Made by a program: the position numbers and the translations under genes. From Enoplolaimus lenunculus (lineage: Eukaryota > Nematoda > Enoplea > Enoplida > Thoracostomopsidae), in contig JASANG010002193.1 of NCBI GenBank assembly GCA_030248215.1, positions 62,001 through 126,000 of the forward strand: a DNA stretch of 64,000 nt, written 5' to 3'. Of this stretch, positions 45,701 to 57,664 are shown in pieces. The notes below the pieces were generated by a model. The model saw nothing but the letters and a program-made list of their open reading frames with translations. It ran no database searches and was not told where the DNA came from. The stretch's first letter is position 1, and every line of letters begins with the position of its first letter.

Positions 45701-48700
45701 TCCTACAAATGCACGGGTTTACGCTAGGTGTCGAAGATATTGTATTGACTCGCAAGGTAAATAGTCTCAGTTATTAGTGATAAGTGCTATAACCAGTCGT
45801 AGTGGGACTACATTTATTGTGCGAAGTTCGAACACACGTAATTAAGGTAATATGCAAATTGGTTATTAGCTAAATATTCGCTTATCGCTTTTGGAGGTTT
45901 GTAAACCATTTATTCAGATTCCTCGAACTCAAACCCTTCAGTAGCCCTTACAATTTGAGAAATAACAGGTTTGTAAACAGTCTATTCTGATTCCTTTCAT
46001 CCAAAAACCCTGAAATTAAATTGCCTGTAACTGTAATAATTGGTGAAAAAGTCCTGATTTAGGCGTAACTAAATATGCAAATGAGCCTGTAGCTAATATA
46101 CGGCTTAAAATTTTAAAACCCCAATGCGAGGTTAACACCCCAGGATAATTAGCTTTCAAACAAAAAAGTTTATCAAAATCGGCTCAGCCGTTCCTGATAT
46201 TCTTTTCGAAAGGGACAGACGTACGGTCGGGCATCCACCTTTCCACCACAGAGTACAAAACATAAAACGCTTCGCGAAACACCGAGGTTCGCTCGGAGTT
46301 TCGCTCCGCTCAATTGTGAAATGTTGTAAAAAAATGCCTCAAAATGTTGGTTTTCTGTATTTTAGGCAGATAGAAAACGTAAACGAATTATCAAGAAACA
46401 TGCCAATGCTGGGCAAGAAGTTGTAGAAGGTGCATTTTTTTGTTTAATCTATATTAAGGCTACCTTTATTTGGCAGAAGCTGAGTGGCAGAATTTTCGAA
46501 ATAAATTAATCTAAGAAATTTCACAATTTTTGCGTATGGTTGCTAATTGCTCAAAATAGGCTTATTATTACACACGTTTTCATGTACATAGTGTACATTT
46601 TATTTATATGTCAGGTCTTCTTGGTCTGAACAAAGATGCTAATGCTATGAGCTATCAAGATGCACTATTCGACGCGTATACGAAAGATAAATTGTTTATC
46701 CGTGAAATGGATTTTGCAATGAAACTAAAAACTGATCAGATTACTAATGAAATTAATGAGTAAGTACAAAAAAAAACCGGAAAAGAACCCGGAATGATAA
46801 ATAATGATATATTTTTTCGTACTTGTTTTGCGAGGTCGATTTAGAAAGCGGAAACTCAACCAAATGCTATAATTATACAGCTGAAGTTGATGACTGTGGG
46901 AATGAAGTAATTGAATGAACTGAATGTATACATCTGCACGTTGAGCGGGGATCTCAAAACTGGAAAGAGACGGAACATCTTGTTTATGTTAGTTAAACTT
47001 TCGTGTCATTTATTATTTTTATGATATGTTTGACGAATTGTGTGTATTTTAAGAGTTTGTCTGCCTGTTGGCCTGATAAAAAAGTTTCCCGATAACGGTC
47101 TTCAATTGATGATTGAATCTGGGGCGAAAGGATCAGCGGTTAGTTTTCGACGTAGAATTTTTGATATTTCTTTATCGCACGTCAGATTGTTAGTGTTTTA
47201 TCTTTTCATTAATAGTTTTTATGATTTAGGTAAATGCAATGCAAATTTCATGCGCACTTGGGCAAATTGAGCTTGAAGGTGCTCGACCACCGTTGAACAC
47301 CGCTGGCCGGACTGTGCCGTCGTTCGTGCCTTACGACTGTTCTCCGCGTGCCGGTGGATTTATTGATGGTCGATTTTTAACTGGTATTCAACCTCAAGAG
47401 TACTTTTTTCACTGCATGGCAGGCAGAGAGGTTAGTGAGGTGTTTTGCTGTTTTAGCAGCCGTATTCTCAACTGTGTAGAGTACCTATTGTCAGTAAGTA
47501 ACAGGTTTTCAAACAAGCGTACTAAAACAACTGTAGGTTACAAAAGTTGCATAGAAGTCAATCTAGTAAATACAAACTGGCGACGTATTTCCACTTATTT
47601 CTAGAGATACTGTTACGAAGAAAATGATCAAAATTTGAATGTCTATTGTCCTGGTTCAAAAGCTTAAACTTACCTACTGCTGGTTTTGAGCGCTTCGCAC
47701 GGTTGAGAATACTAGTGCTAGTATCACGTGGGATGCAGAATATTTACTTAAGTCGAAGTTATATTTATGTTTTGTAGTTTTGACTTGATGTGGGTCAAAA
47801 ATCACAAATCTTCTGAAGCTCAGTCAATTTTTGGATTTTATATCATAATATGCAAGTCATTATTTTAGGGTTTAATTGATACAGCGGTGAAGACAAGCTC
47901 CAGCGGATATTTGCAGCGCTCGGTGATTAAACATTTAGAAGCCATCGTTGTTGGTTATGATCTTACTGTGCGCGATTCTGATTCCACTGTTATACAGGTT
48001 AGTAGTTTCTGGCTGGAGGCAGGGTGACAAAAACTTGTGCAACGCACATGATACGTAATTTGGTTGGGCAGTGTTCCAGCTGTTTTTTGTATGTTTTGAA
48101 ACAAGGAAAGTATATTGCAAATTAAGTGCAAAGACTGATGGTTTAAATTTTCTCAATGTATGTGTAAGTGGTGCGAACCAATTAGTGCAATAAGTGTGGA
48201 ACAGGTGCGAAATAAACTGCAGCAAGAAATAATTTTTGCAATTTCGAGGAGTGCATGTCATGTGGCAAATGTATTACGGTTCTAAATATAGCACCGCCTT
48301 GATTATAGTATACAATATTGACAAGCGATAATTGCAAAGAAGCTATATTAAGTTGCAAAGATTTCGTGCAAAATGTATGTTCATCGATCCTGTTGTTGGT
48401 TTTACTATTACTGTTGTTGCTTTTAGCATTATTATTATTATTGTTGTTGTTGTTTGTTTGTTTAATACTGCTTGTTTGTTTGTTTGTTTGTTTGTTTATT
48501 TTAGTTCAACTATGGTGAAGATTCGTTGGACGTGTGTAAAGTGTCGTACTTGAACACTTCGCAGCTGCCGTTTTTTGTATCGAATTTTGCAGTTACACAT
48601 CGTGCGAGTGAGATTGAGCGCTTACGTAATGCGTCTCAAGATTTATCGCGACGAAATCAAAAAGCGCTTAAAAGACAATTACACAAGGTTGGTCCAATAT

Positions 48701-51700
48701 CGGTTTTCGGTTGGATGATATTATGGATTGACCAGTTTTGAGATATAAATTTGAAGTTGTCTTGGTTTTTACAAATATCGATTTTTTATTTCTGAAGAAT
48801 CGATGTACGCATTTTCCTGTGCAAAAGTAAGTAACTAATTAAAATTTTGATTATTTGTTAAGCCTGTGCTGTTTCAAATTTCATTTAGATTGAGAAATGG
48901 CGATCAAAATTGAATGAAACAAACCTACACAGCGATGGCTTCACATCATTCACTCGACAGACAGAATCGGTTGGCAAAAGTCCAAGAGAATTGCAAATGG
49001 AATGGTACAAATTGCCAAAAAGTGACCGTGAAAAGTATGCAGTGTTCAAGATATACGCATTATCGTGCAGTTGGTGTTTATAATAGCGCGATTATGGTAC
49101 GGTAATGATTTCCGTATGTCTTATTTTTGAGTCATTATTTTTATGTTTATAATGTATTGAGTTGTTCTTAACTGTAGATACTATTTTCGTACGCCTGATA
49201 CGGTATTGTCACAATTTCGACCTGATATTGTGTTTGGATCATTGCCAGAAGCAACACAAGATATCATTCAACAATTTGCGGCTCAAAATACAATCAATGG
49301 ATTTTTGAAAGGTGAGACTTTGTATATCTTCTATTTTGGTTTATTATTTAAACTTAAGTTTACTGTTTTTGTATATCACTTGCTATGATTTATTACTTTG
49401 TTCCAGCAAATGTTTTGGTATTAACTGTGTTTGATTCTTAAAATTCCTATTCGTCGTTTCGAACAAAAGTGTTTGCGAGATATTGCGATTTAGTCATAAA
49501 CAATACATTTTCACCCTTCTCCAGATCTATTGTTACTGCGCCTTTGATCACTGTCCGCCAAGGAATTCGATAACTGGATGGTGGTGTGGGTTGTGTATCA
49601 GTACTGTTAATTCAGAATATTGTGAGCTGAAGTCGGTATGTTTTAATTAACCGATATCCTTCATCTGGCAAGCTGGCATGATATTGTGTTTATCGTGAAG
49701 GTTATATCTATTGCTCGTCTCGTTGTTGTCGTAAGGTATTTTTATATATTTTTTCAGATGATAAAGGTAACCCATGTACAATTAAAGTAACGGCGTTCAA
49801 AGAAATGTTATTTGCAAAACTGATTCGGTCGCTTGCAGAGCCTGGCGAAGCTGTTGGTCTTCTTGCTGCCCAGGTATCTGAGTCAAAAAACCTTCTTAAA
49901 ACTTGCAAGTTTTTGTAGTGAGAACTGAGAACACAGGCATGCAACTGTAAGTAGTTTTCATTGAAACCTTTATGCAAAACTTGCAAGTGCAAATCCTAGT
50001 TTAGCTTTGGGAGAACACATACCTTGGGATCTTGAGTAAAGATTTTTTCGTAATGGTGGCAACGGCTGGCATTAAAATTTTTAAAAAGTATAGCACCACC
50101 CTTACAGACATATTCTTCTTGTTTGTTTCAGTCTGTTGGAGAACCATCAACCCAAATGACACTAAATACGTTTCATTTTGCTGGTCGTGGCGAAATGAAC
50201 GTAACACTGGGTATCCCGAGACTGCGTGAAATTGTAATGTCCGGCAATTGTACATTGCCAACGACATCCATCCCTTTTAAACCTCATATAGAGCTGAATG
50301 CTGCAAGCCGACTTGCACAACGCTTAGATCGAGTTTTGCTGACTGATGTAAGTGTTTTGGGCTGTGTATTTTGCCGGAAGCTACAAAATTTTGGAGGCTT
50401 TGAATGGTATTTTAATTTGTTAATCTGAACAGAATTTGTATTTTTTATGTAGCGAAACATTATTGCTTTTTAAATTATAAATGTATTTGAGATAATTTGG
50501 TAATTCACGCAAACACAGTGTGTTTAATTCATAGTAATAATGATTTTCCCAAAAATGTTGGGAACATAAAATAATTAACCGGAGGTGAAATCAGACTTTG
50601 GGGACTGAACCGAGGGGGGAATCTTAAGTAAGGCATGGCTTTTGGTAAGTAGGTCCCCCACCCTCCAGTAGCGAACGCTAGAAAAAGGTAACCACTCTTT
50701 GAGGACAACGTGATGTTTCATCGCTTTTCATCATACGCGCTTGGTATTACGCACGTATTTCTCGCTAGTTTTACTATTGAGCCTCAACTTGTTAACAGTA
50801 GTAAAACTCAGACGTGTGGCCTGATTTTTTGGATTATTTTTTGCGATATGTTTTAGCTTATTTCAAGTGTAACCGTTCAAGAAACGAAAACAATTGAAAA
50901 AATGTAAGATTTGAAAAAATTTGAACCAAAGAAGTGTGGCAATTTTTTAAAATTTAGAGTTAACCGCCTGCCTTAGAGCCCTAGACTTAATATTTGTAAC
51001 GCAGTAGAATATACTTTATCGAAACAATTTCAGCTTGACTTTGTTGCGAAGTTTTAGCCAATGTTGCTTATTTTTATTTTAGTGATATCAATCTGCTAGA
51101 GAATATTTTTGAATACTTACGTATTTTTACATCTTTACTTTATCAAATAAATTTAATTTTAATTTCAGACGCTCAACACGAAGTTATCGAGTGCTGATTG
51201 AACTGTTAAAGCCATCAAAGAGACCGCCTCACGCGTCAAAAATAATCACAAATACGCAAGTTTTGAAACATATCGAACGTGTTTTGATTCGGAAACTGGA
51301 TGCTCAGATTCAAAAGCGACAAATAGAAATTCTAACATCGACGTAAGTGTTAAGCACTGCACATTAAGTGTTGTTTTCATTTTGTTGTTAGTTGCACTAT
51401 TGCATTGTAGTGAAATTATGGGAACTGCAGACCCAACGCCCCACGCACTAAACGGTAACCGAACTAGACCCCAAATTTTTTTTGTATCAAAGTAATTTTA
51501 ACTAAAACTGAAGTGTTCGATAAGTTGTTTAGTGTGGCTTGGGGTTTGGGGTGACAGCCCTCATCCTATTTAGGGATCCTTGAACATGCGGGGAATCGTA
51601 TTCGCGGCAACCCCCTGAGAGCCCAATGAAACAAACATCGTTTATTGTGTGGGTTCTTAGTTTAACTCAACGATCCAAATGAATTATTTATGATTTAAAT

Positions 51701-54700
51701 AAAAACTATAATTTATAGTTTGTAGAACTTTAAAATTTCAGAATAGTATCTGTTCGATCGAAAGAACATGCTCAAAAGAAAGAAGACATTGCAATTGATT
51801 CTGGAATATTCCCGGCTGAAACGAACCAGGCAGTTGACAAAATTGTCGAATCGGATGATGTAAAATTTTAATTCCTAATAAATTAACAATTTTTTGTTAT
51901 TTTGTTAAAATTGCTGCACTTGTTACTTTTATACAGGTTCATTCAGCAAACTAAAATAATGGGGCCGTTTCCGGCTGTGCCCTCATCACAAGGTTTTAAA
52001 TAATTGATTTTCACATTTATTTTAGAATTAAGCTGAATTATTCTGCTGTGAACAGTTTAGAATGATTTTACACCGACTTTATGGTTTGTTTAGGAAGGCG
52101 GTGGTGGCGATTTGGATGCGGCAGATACACGAACATTAGAAAGACACCAAGACACAAACGAGTACATGGGTGAAGAGCAGGAACAGGATGACGTTGGTGC
52201 GAACAAACCTGGTAGGAAAGATAGTAAAGATGGATTGAAATTATGAAACCGTTTTATCATTTAAATTGCCTCAAACTTTTGGTTTAGTGTATGTAAGAAT
52301 ATACACGTAACTTCTTTTTTGCACAAGCAGTTTTTTAATATTTTTTATGTCCGGTGATAAGCAGTGTTTTTATTTTATGTTTTGGTTTCGTTTTTGCTAT
52401 TATTTGATACTGTCTCTCGGCTATAGAATGAATACTGCGTTTTCTCATTTTCCAGAAAATTAAAGTTTTTGGATATTTTTGCTTTGTTTCAGATTCCGAT
52501 GACGAGATGGGCGAAGGGCTTGGGGAAGGCGGAGCTGGTGATTTGAGTCAAGATTTTAGTGATCAAGCTTCTGATGTGGAAAGTGTATCGTTTTCAAATT
52601 CATCTGATCCTAGATTGAGTAATACTTGGGATGATAAACGAATTCAGGTGAGTGCTCTAGTACCGTCGAGCACAAAATTACGTGCAAGTAACCGTGGTTG
52701 CGACTGCGGTCGTGGTTTAATAATCGCGGATGAATTTTGTTTGCTTGCAACCTTTCGCGTTTAGAGCGTAATTTCGGTCACGGTTGTAACCGTGTTTGCA
52801 AACCAAAAATTTAAAACAAGTAATCGCGGTTGCTGTCGTGGTTATAATCAAAGTGACCGAGTGCGGTTGAAATCGCGTTCACCGTTGAAAAAAATGAACG
52901 ATCGCAACCAATCGCTATTGCACTTAACTTTGTCCGTGATTTTAGCCGTTGTGAATATTAGCATTAACTATATTGGTTTTCATAAATTGTTAAATAATTA
53001 TTTCGGTATTTATTATTACCAAGAATGAATGATGCACACTAACGAGAGTAAAAAGTGGGTACATTCTGTGTAGAAAAGAATGTAGCCGGCACGCGTTGCG
53101 TTTTTGGCCTACACATCTCTTCTTAAGAAAGGAACAACCTGTGCGAATATTTTATGGTTATTGCATGTGACAGCGACCCCTCTAGACAGGGGGGCCGGCC
53201 AAAAATGCAACGCCCGGTGGTACGTTTTGTGCCATGCGAAACCCAAATAGTTGCACACTCTTGTAGCATGCGCTCTTGTTATTACCAATGGGGCTGGATA
53301 GAAGTTTTATGGGACATGTGCCGAGTTTTGGTTGGTCTTTAGTGGTTATGAGAATGAAAATTATTTAATATTAGTTGCTTTGCCTATAATTTAACTGGTT
53401 TTCAAGCGTTGCTTTTCCATAGATAAAGACCAAAATTTTTCATTAATCATATAAATACTGTCAAAAAATTTCAAGTATTTTGTCATCATTTTTACCGTTC
53501 TTTTCAGCAAGTGTTCATTGGTAAACAAGTGTTGAAGCGATACGAGTATGATACAAAGAAAGATCGATGGTGTAAATTTGAATTTGAGGTATGTTATGAT
53601 CTTGTTTTTTGTTGAAAAAAGCAATTACAGAATACTGTAATGTTTGTGAAGTTTCTTGTTCTCAAAGAAAATATAGGGTATAATTTTGATGCCGTGCACT
53701 ATGAAATAGTTATCGTTATGTAATACACAAGTTAATTTATTACTAGAATTATTTAAACTTTGATTATTAGTGAGATTAAAGTCACTGTTATTAGGATATT
53801 TGCAGCACCAACAGTTAATACATCCTAATTTTGCCTGTCGCTGTGGATTTGCTTAAATTCCATCGTTAATATAAAATATGCACGGTTCGCCTGAACGATG
53901 CCGAAATTATGTAACATGAGCGCTCCAACTTTATTAATATAGTTACTATTTTAGTTCAAAGATACTTTCAGCTACCGTTGTCTCGATGTCAAATGGATTT
54001 CAACGCGTTGATTAGCGAAACGATTAGCCATGCAACAATCCAATCTGTGCCAAACGTCGAAAAGGCCGTGATGAATGTAACCAATGATGTGAAGAGTCTT
54101 CAAACACAAGGAATCAATTTTCAGGTAATGAACCACGCAGCACTGTAGCTTTGCGAGAAAAGTGTCGAAATGGAGTATATTCTTTGGTCACAAACCTGAA
54201 CAGTAACGTTAACGCTCGCAAGTTAATGGTGTTTTTGTCAGTGGAAACTTCAATTTCCGGAACAGAAACAAATAATATTGATTTATATGCCTGATATTTT
54301 GTGTGTATTATTAAAAAATGGTTTGCGTTTTATTATGTATATCTATACGAAACAAAGCTGACAGTCCCACCATACGTATATAAATCATTTGGGTTGTGAA
54401 TATTTTTTGTTTGAGGGGTAGGGGTTAAATACTAGATGAGGTCAATTGGGGCGTTGGGGCTGAAGGAGCTCGCAAATGGGTGCAATCTCCTCCCTGGCTT
54501 GGGAAACTCAAGACACGTTGCGAAAGTGCATACTTGTTTCCAGGAAATCTACAAGTACGATAATCTGTTAGATTTAAATCGGATTCGTTGCAACGATATT
54601 CGTGTGATGGCCAGTACCTACGGGATTGAAGCGGCTGCCAAAAGTATTATTGAGGTATGTATGAACAGAGTGTGGTACTATGGTTCGAATGAAATAATTT

Positions 54701-55953
54701 AATTTTTTTATGTTTTAGGTCAGGCTTAGTTCGTTAGGATTAAACGAGAACATTACAAATGCATTAGTGGAACAAGCTTTGAATTTGTGTTGATCAATAA
54801 ATAACAAGTGGACTTAATTTTTGTAGATTCAAGTCTTGTGCGGTGATATTTTCTGAATGTAAACCTTTGTTTTTAAATATGTGTTGTGTAGTTTCAGAAT
54901 ATATGTTAACTTATAGAATATTATGACTGATACGTAATATTATATTAGAAACTATGTAGCCTGTGACCACATCTTCGCAAACCACACAAAAAGGTTGAAA
55001 GTAATTATGACTCAGCAGACACATGTGCAAAGACTGACTTTGACGAATTTGTTTTATAGGATATCAAATCCATTTTCCAGCAGTACGAAATGTTAACCTT
55101 TATTATCAACATTTTGCCACTAATATTGCTAAGTTAAGTAGGCGAGTTGTAGAAATAATTTGGTCAATTACATATAGAATTACATAGTTAGACGAAAAAT
55201 TATTTATAGGAAATCAGAGCGGTTTTCGAAGCATACGGCATTAAAGTTGACTATCGGCATCTGTCACTAATTGCTGATTATATGACACAATCGGGCAAAT
55301 ATAAATCCTTTAACCGTCATTCTATGCCTTCAACCCCGTCCCCGTTGCAGAGAATTACGTTCGAAACGAGTATGAATTTTGTTCGCGATGCAACACTTTC
55401 TGGTAAGCTTTTGCAGGGGTTAAAGTTTCTTGACTGAGTAAATTGAATGGTGTATAGCGCAGAGGTATTATAGTTAGAGTATGGGTCTTATAATATACTA
55501 GAACGTCTACAAAAATGGTGATTTTGTTAGCAGTCTTTGTTTGCTATCTTATAATACAATCACGTAAGCGATCGAATTTAATATAATAATCGTGTTTTCA
55601 ACTAAATTTATGTTGCGTATATTCTGCCCGTGACTGTAGTTTCGGCTCATGTTAAATTATAAAAGAGACCTGGTCCACTGCGAGACTAGTAAGGTTTTCC
55701 TGTGTTTACGAATTTATCAGCTAAATATATATGTGTACGAAAAGTTAGTTTTAGGCTTAGTGGGCAGGTCCTAATAGTCAACATGGGTCGTAATTCCCAC
55801 CGTGACAGTTCATGATTTCTGGTTTCAGGTGGTCACGACCCGCTTAAATCCCCGTCAGCCCGTATTGTAGCAGGATTATTGCCTCCCGGCGGAACTGGAT
55901 GCTTTGAGCTTAGAAATCCGAATTCATGGTTTCCGTTTCGAAAGAAACTTTAG
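32147..55953 (+). CDS. POLR1A: RNA polymerase I largest subunit (whole gene, 37 exons)
   Basis: Catalytic beta-prime-like subunit of nucleolar RNA polymerase I, which makes the large rRNA precursor. Thirty-seven exons join with matching phases into 1778 aa (human 1720). Order of parts: N-terminal zinc site Cys70/Cys73/Cys80/His83; further Cys pairs at 110/113 and 247/250; active-site Mg loop NADFDGD at 665-671; bridge helix around [12 protein letters not shown] near 1044-1055; trigger-loop region [20 protein letters not shown] around 1270-1290; an acidic insert about 1440-1560, as in other Pol I enzymes; C-terminal GGTGCFEL. The start at 32147 aligns with the human N-terminus. Poly(A) signal at 56015. 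Exon coordinates are in the four block entries. POLR2A and POLR3A are excluded by the acidic insert and the absence of a CTD. Confidence 0.96.
32868..32950 (-). repeat. tRNA-derived SINE head in POLR1A intron 1
   Basis: On the minus strand, GACGCAGTGGTAACAGCGTC is followed by TGCCTGTCGAGCA (an anticodon-like loop with GTC) and TAGTTCGAAACC at the B-box position. The order and spacing are tRNA-like, but stem pairing is imperfect and the same flank (CCGCCTGTCCAACTGCTTC / CCGCCCAACTGCTTC) is repeated near 33290. A SINE is therefore likelier than a tRNA gene. Confidence 0.6.
33190..33300 (-). repeat. tRNA-derived SINE head 2 in POLR1A intron 1
   Basis: On the minus strand, GAGCGATAGCGCAGTGAAAA (A-box-like) and GAGGGTTCGACCCCCGC (perfect B box) stand about 50 bp apart. 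It shares flanking sequence with 32868-32950. Confidence 0.6.
34606..35860. repeat. CAGGGTTC-ended, CCGGTTCC-rich elements in POLR1A intron 2
   Basis: A left end CAGGGTTCAGCCGCAATTCC (34606) and a right end CCTGTTTGAACCCTG (ending about 35852) bracket several pieces. These are TTCCGGTTCCTG-rich arms, a GCCGAT-type hAT-like piece at 34964-35258, a TA/CA microsatellite at 35260-35305 and a second left end CAGGGTGCGATCGG at 35310. Related fragments are at 11580-11735, 41880-41965, 43296-43570 and 56259-56775. Flanks are AT-rich and no clean duplication could be read. Confidence 0.5.
40446..44235 (+). CDS. POLR1A: POLR1A exons 8-14 (active site; residues 403-765)
   Basis: Exons: 40446-40565, 40792-40821 (30 nt), 40938-41087, 41360-41580, 42824-42944, 43652-43989, 44127-44235. 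Exon 10 has [19 protein letters not shown]; exon 11 has [14 protein letters not shown], the switch-region core. Exon 13 has [15 protein letters not shown] and the metal-binding [15 protein letters not shown], then QYLVPKDG. These are the most conserved parts of multi-subunit polymerases and leave no doubt about the enzyme. The 30-nt exon 9 is in phase and adds [10 protein letters not shown]. Confidence 0.92.
41148..41215. repeat. TTTG tetranucleotide microsatellite, POLR1A intron 10
   Basis: Interrupted TTTG/TTTA units. A similar TTTG run ends 48474-48502 next to the acceptor of exon 23, where it forms the polypyrimidine-like tract. Confidence 0.8.
42540..42745. repeat. CAAGAGT/ACTCTTG-family repeat, POLR1A intron 11
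   Basis: GTCGGCCAAAAACGCAACACCCGGTGGTAC and TTGCACACTCTTG match 53180-53265 in intron 32 and, more distantly, 19668-19999. Confidence 0.6.
43296..43570. repeat. CAGGGTGCGGACCGG-ended element, POLR1A intron 12
   Basis: The left end CAGGGTGCGGACCGGATG and right part CCGGAACCGGACATCTGGTTG are partly inverted. The hAT-like CAGGG start suggests the same group as 25615-25989. Confidence 0.5.
44567..49034 (+). CDS. POLR1A: POLR1A exons 15-24 (pore, funnel, bridge helix; residues 766-1198)
   Basis: Exons: 44567-44650, 45073-45219, 45640-45756, 46366-46429, 46615-46759, 47054-47138, 47230-47430, 47869-47997, 48505-48687, 48889-49034. Exon 16 has the conserved [15 protein letters not shown]. Exons 20-21 have [20 protein letters not shown] and [14 protein letters not shown]. 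The bridge helix begins at the end of exon 21 (GRE) and continues in exon 22 ([17 protein letters not shown]), so an intron splits it. Exon 23 has the weak donor GTTGGT at 48688. Confidence 0.9.
45793..46318 (+). mobile_element. Short copy of the tandem-unit element, POLR1A intron 17
   Basis: Head CCAGTCGTAGTGGGACTACA, about two AATATGCAAAT units, tail TCAAAATCGGCTCAGCCGTTCC, then CGAGGTTCGCTCGGAGTTTCG palindromic sequence. It matches 26329-27505, but has fewer units and a more complete end. Confidence 0.7.
49178..55953 (+). CDS. POLR1A: POLR1A exons 25-37 (trigger loop, jaw, acidic insert, C-terminus; residues 1199-1778)
   Basis: Exons: 49178-49311, 49758-49873, 50132-50347, 50857-50903, 51169-51342, 51742-51859, 52094-52211, 52493-52647, 53508-53588, 53972-54124, 54544-54654, 55210-55402, 55829-55953. 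Exons 26-27 hold [13 protein letters not shown] and [20 protein letters not shown], the trigger-loop region. Exons 30-32 are rich in Asp, Glu and Gly ([17 protein letters not shown]), the Pol I jaw insert. Exon 35 has [16 protein letters not shown]; exons 36-37 end [20 protein letters not shown]. Exon 28 is only 47 nt. Confidence 0.9.
53035..53290. repeat. ACTCTTG-family repeat, POLR1A intron 32
   Basis: Contains GAATGTAGCCGGCACGCGTTG, GGCCGGCCAAAAATGCAACG and TTGCACACTCTTG. It is the best match to 42540-42745. The upstream 52680-52870 is rich in CGGTTGCGAC words of another repeat. Confidence 0.6.
54719..54793 (+). other. Possible alternative terminal exon of POLR1A
   Basis: After an acceptor TGTTTTAG (54711-54718), an open stretch in the phase left by exon 35 encodes 24 residues ([14 protein letters not shown]...) and then a stop. 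AATAAA follows at 54796. It is absent from the family, since the normal path goes straight to exon 36 at 55210. It could be a real short isoform end or chance. Confidence 0.3.
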
Positions 55954-56014
55954 CGTTGGAAAATGTCAAGATTCAACATAGTTGGGCCCAATGCTGTTTT
56001 AGTAGAATCAGAAC

Positions 56015-56020
56015 AATAAA
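56015..56020 (+). terminator. Poly(A) signal of POLR1A
   Basis: AATAAA lies about 62 nt after the stop codon at 55951-55953. Confidence 0.55.
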
Positions 56021-56258
56021 AACTTTGCTGAGAAACGTGTTTTGGTCGCAGATGTGCTCTGGGTGGAAACATTTTATGCAGCAGAAATGGTACTATGTCA
56101 GGTGTGCAAAGAAAGTTGATTGCTTACTCGGGAATATATTCGTTGCGCAGTTTTTTAAATGTGCAAGACAGGATGTATTCTATTTAGGAATCGTGTCAAA
56201 AAATATAAACATTTGAAAAAACAATGTATACTGAAGCTAAAACATCATATTGGCAAAC

Positions 56259-56775
56259 ACCAGAGTGTAAACCGGAGGTGAAAAACTGGAACCGGATATC
56301 AACAAAATTGTCGGAGCCGGATGCGTTGTTGGAGATGAAGCAAAGTTTTAACAATGAACACCTTCGTAGTACAAAACTACTTATTGCAGAGGGAGGAAAA
56401 AAGCGCCGTATTTTACTAAGCTCCGCTACTATAATTAGCAGGGTACCACCGTGGGTCTGCCTCCGCTAAGGCAGAAAATCCGGCTCAGGTAGAATTTTTG
56501 CCGGAAATTTCGGCAGTTTCGGTTGTAAAATTTTGCATTATTTTTCAAAATTTATTTGCTTGACGCGTTTCTTTTTACATTTGTCACAATTTTCACGAAA
56601 GAATTTCCGAAATTTCGCAGAAAATTAGCGTAAAAGCAAACAACTTGACAGCATATTGCAGATATTGGCAAGAATTAACCAATTAACCATCATTTTTATT
56701 ATTTCGGCTCACCTCCGGCTTTGGCAAGTTTCGTTGACTTCCAGCTCCGGTATTTTTCACCACCGGTTGTACCCT
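56259..56775. mobile_element. ACCGG-ended foldback element
   Basis: TGTAAACCGGAGGTGAAAAAC on the left and TTTTTCACCACCGGTTGTACCCTG on the right are inverted. Both arms are rich in CCGGA/TCCGG words. The right end in ACCCTG suggests hAT relatedness. A short piece, AACCGGAGGTGAAAT, is also in POLR1A intron 27 at 50577. Confidence 0.6.
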
Positions 56776-56779
56776 GATC

Positions 56780-57660
56780 ATTAGTTCTGTGTTGCGCCAT
56801 TTGCAGGTGCAGCAAAATACGGCGCTTTTAGCCATCCCATATGGGAAAAATGTTGGGGGTCAGGGGGCAGCCATTCACCGAATGATATTCTGATTGAGGT
56901 TGGGCTGATTTGTGATGCTGTAGATTTGTAACTGGTTTGCAAACTGATACGTTCGTTATGCGGTTTTTGTTACGTTTATTGTTTTGGAATATTGTTAATA
57001 TTTTGTTTGTGTAAAATTTTATTAATGTTTTGTTTGGTTTTGATTAAAACTACATTTTGGTTTTTAGGCTAGAATGAGTTGCGGCGTAAACTGCTGGATT
57101 GGAAATGATTTTTTGGTATTTTGCAATAAAATCAATTTTTGGTCGGTAAACCGAAATGGTTTTCGTTATGAGGAAAAACTTGCGTGTACATCATACAGAA
57201 GAAGTGTAAGTGGGTACATATTTTTTATCCGCGGGAATACCGGCGCAAAATTCCTTTTTGCACCCTTAGTTATTCAGCGTTGAATACAATTGTGTAATTT
57301 TACAGTGTATTGATGCTAGTCGCCCGATTTACGTTACAAAAACTATTTAACTTTCAAAAACCATAAGGAAAATATCGGATGATATTGCACATTACATCTA
57401 TCACCTAGGTAAGAGACAATAAATTTTCTTTGAAACTAGTTTTTAGAATTACAAATTTACCGAAAAGGGGAAAATTATTTTATATATCGCAATTTGGGTG
57501 GAACTGGTACCAGACGTCTTGATTTATAATCAAACTTAATTATATACGTTTGCGTCGTGCAACAGGGATAATCGTTGAACGAGGGTTTAACCGGATATCC
57601 GTTTCCGGTAAAAATCCGTTTCCGTTATAGAAATAACGGACTGTTATTTTCATGATCAAA
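56780..57660. other. Intergenic DNA, no feature recognised
   Basis: AT-rich sequence between the foldback element and the LINE remnant. It includes one unassigned frame (57074-57283) with no family resemblance. Confidence 0.4.
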
Positions 57661-57664
57661 ATTG

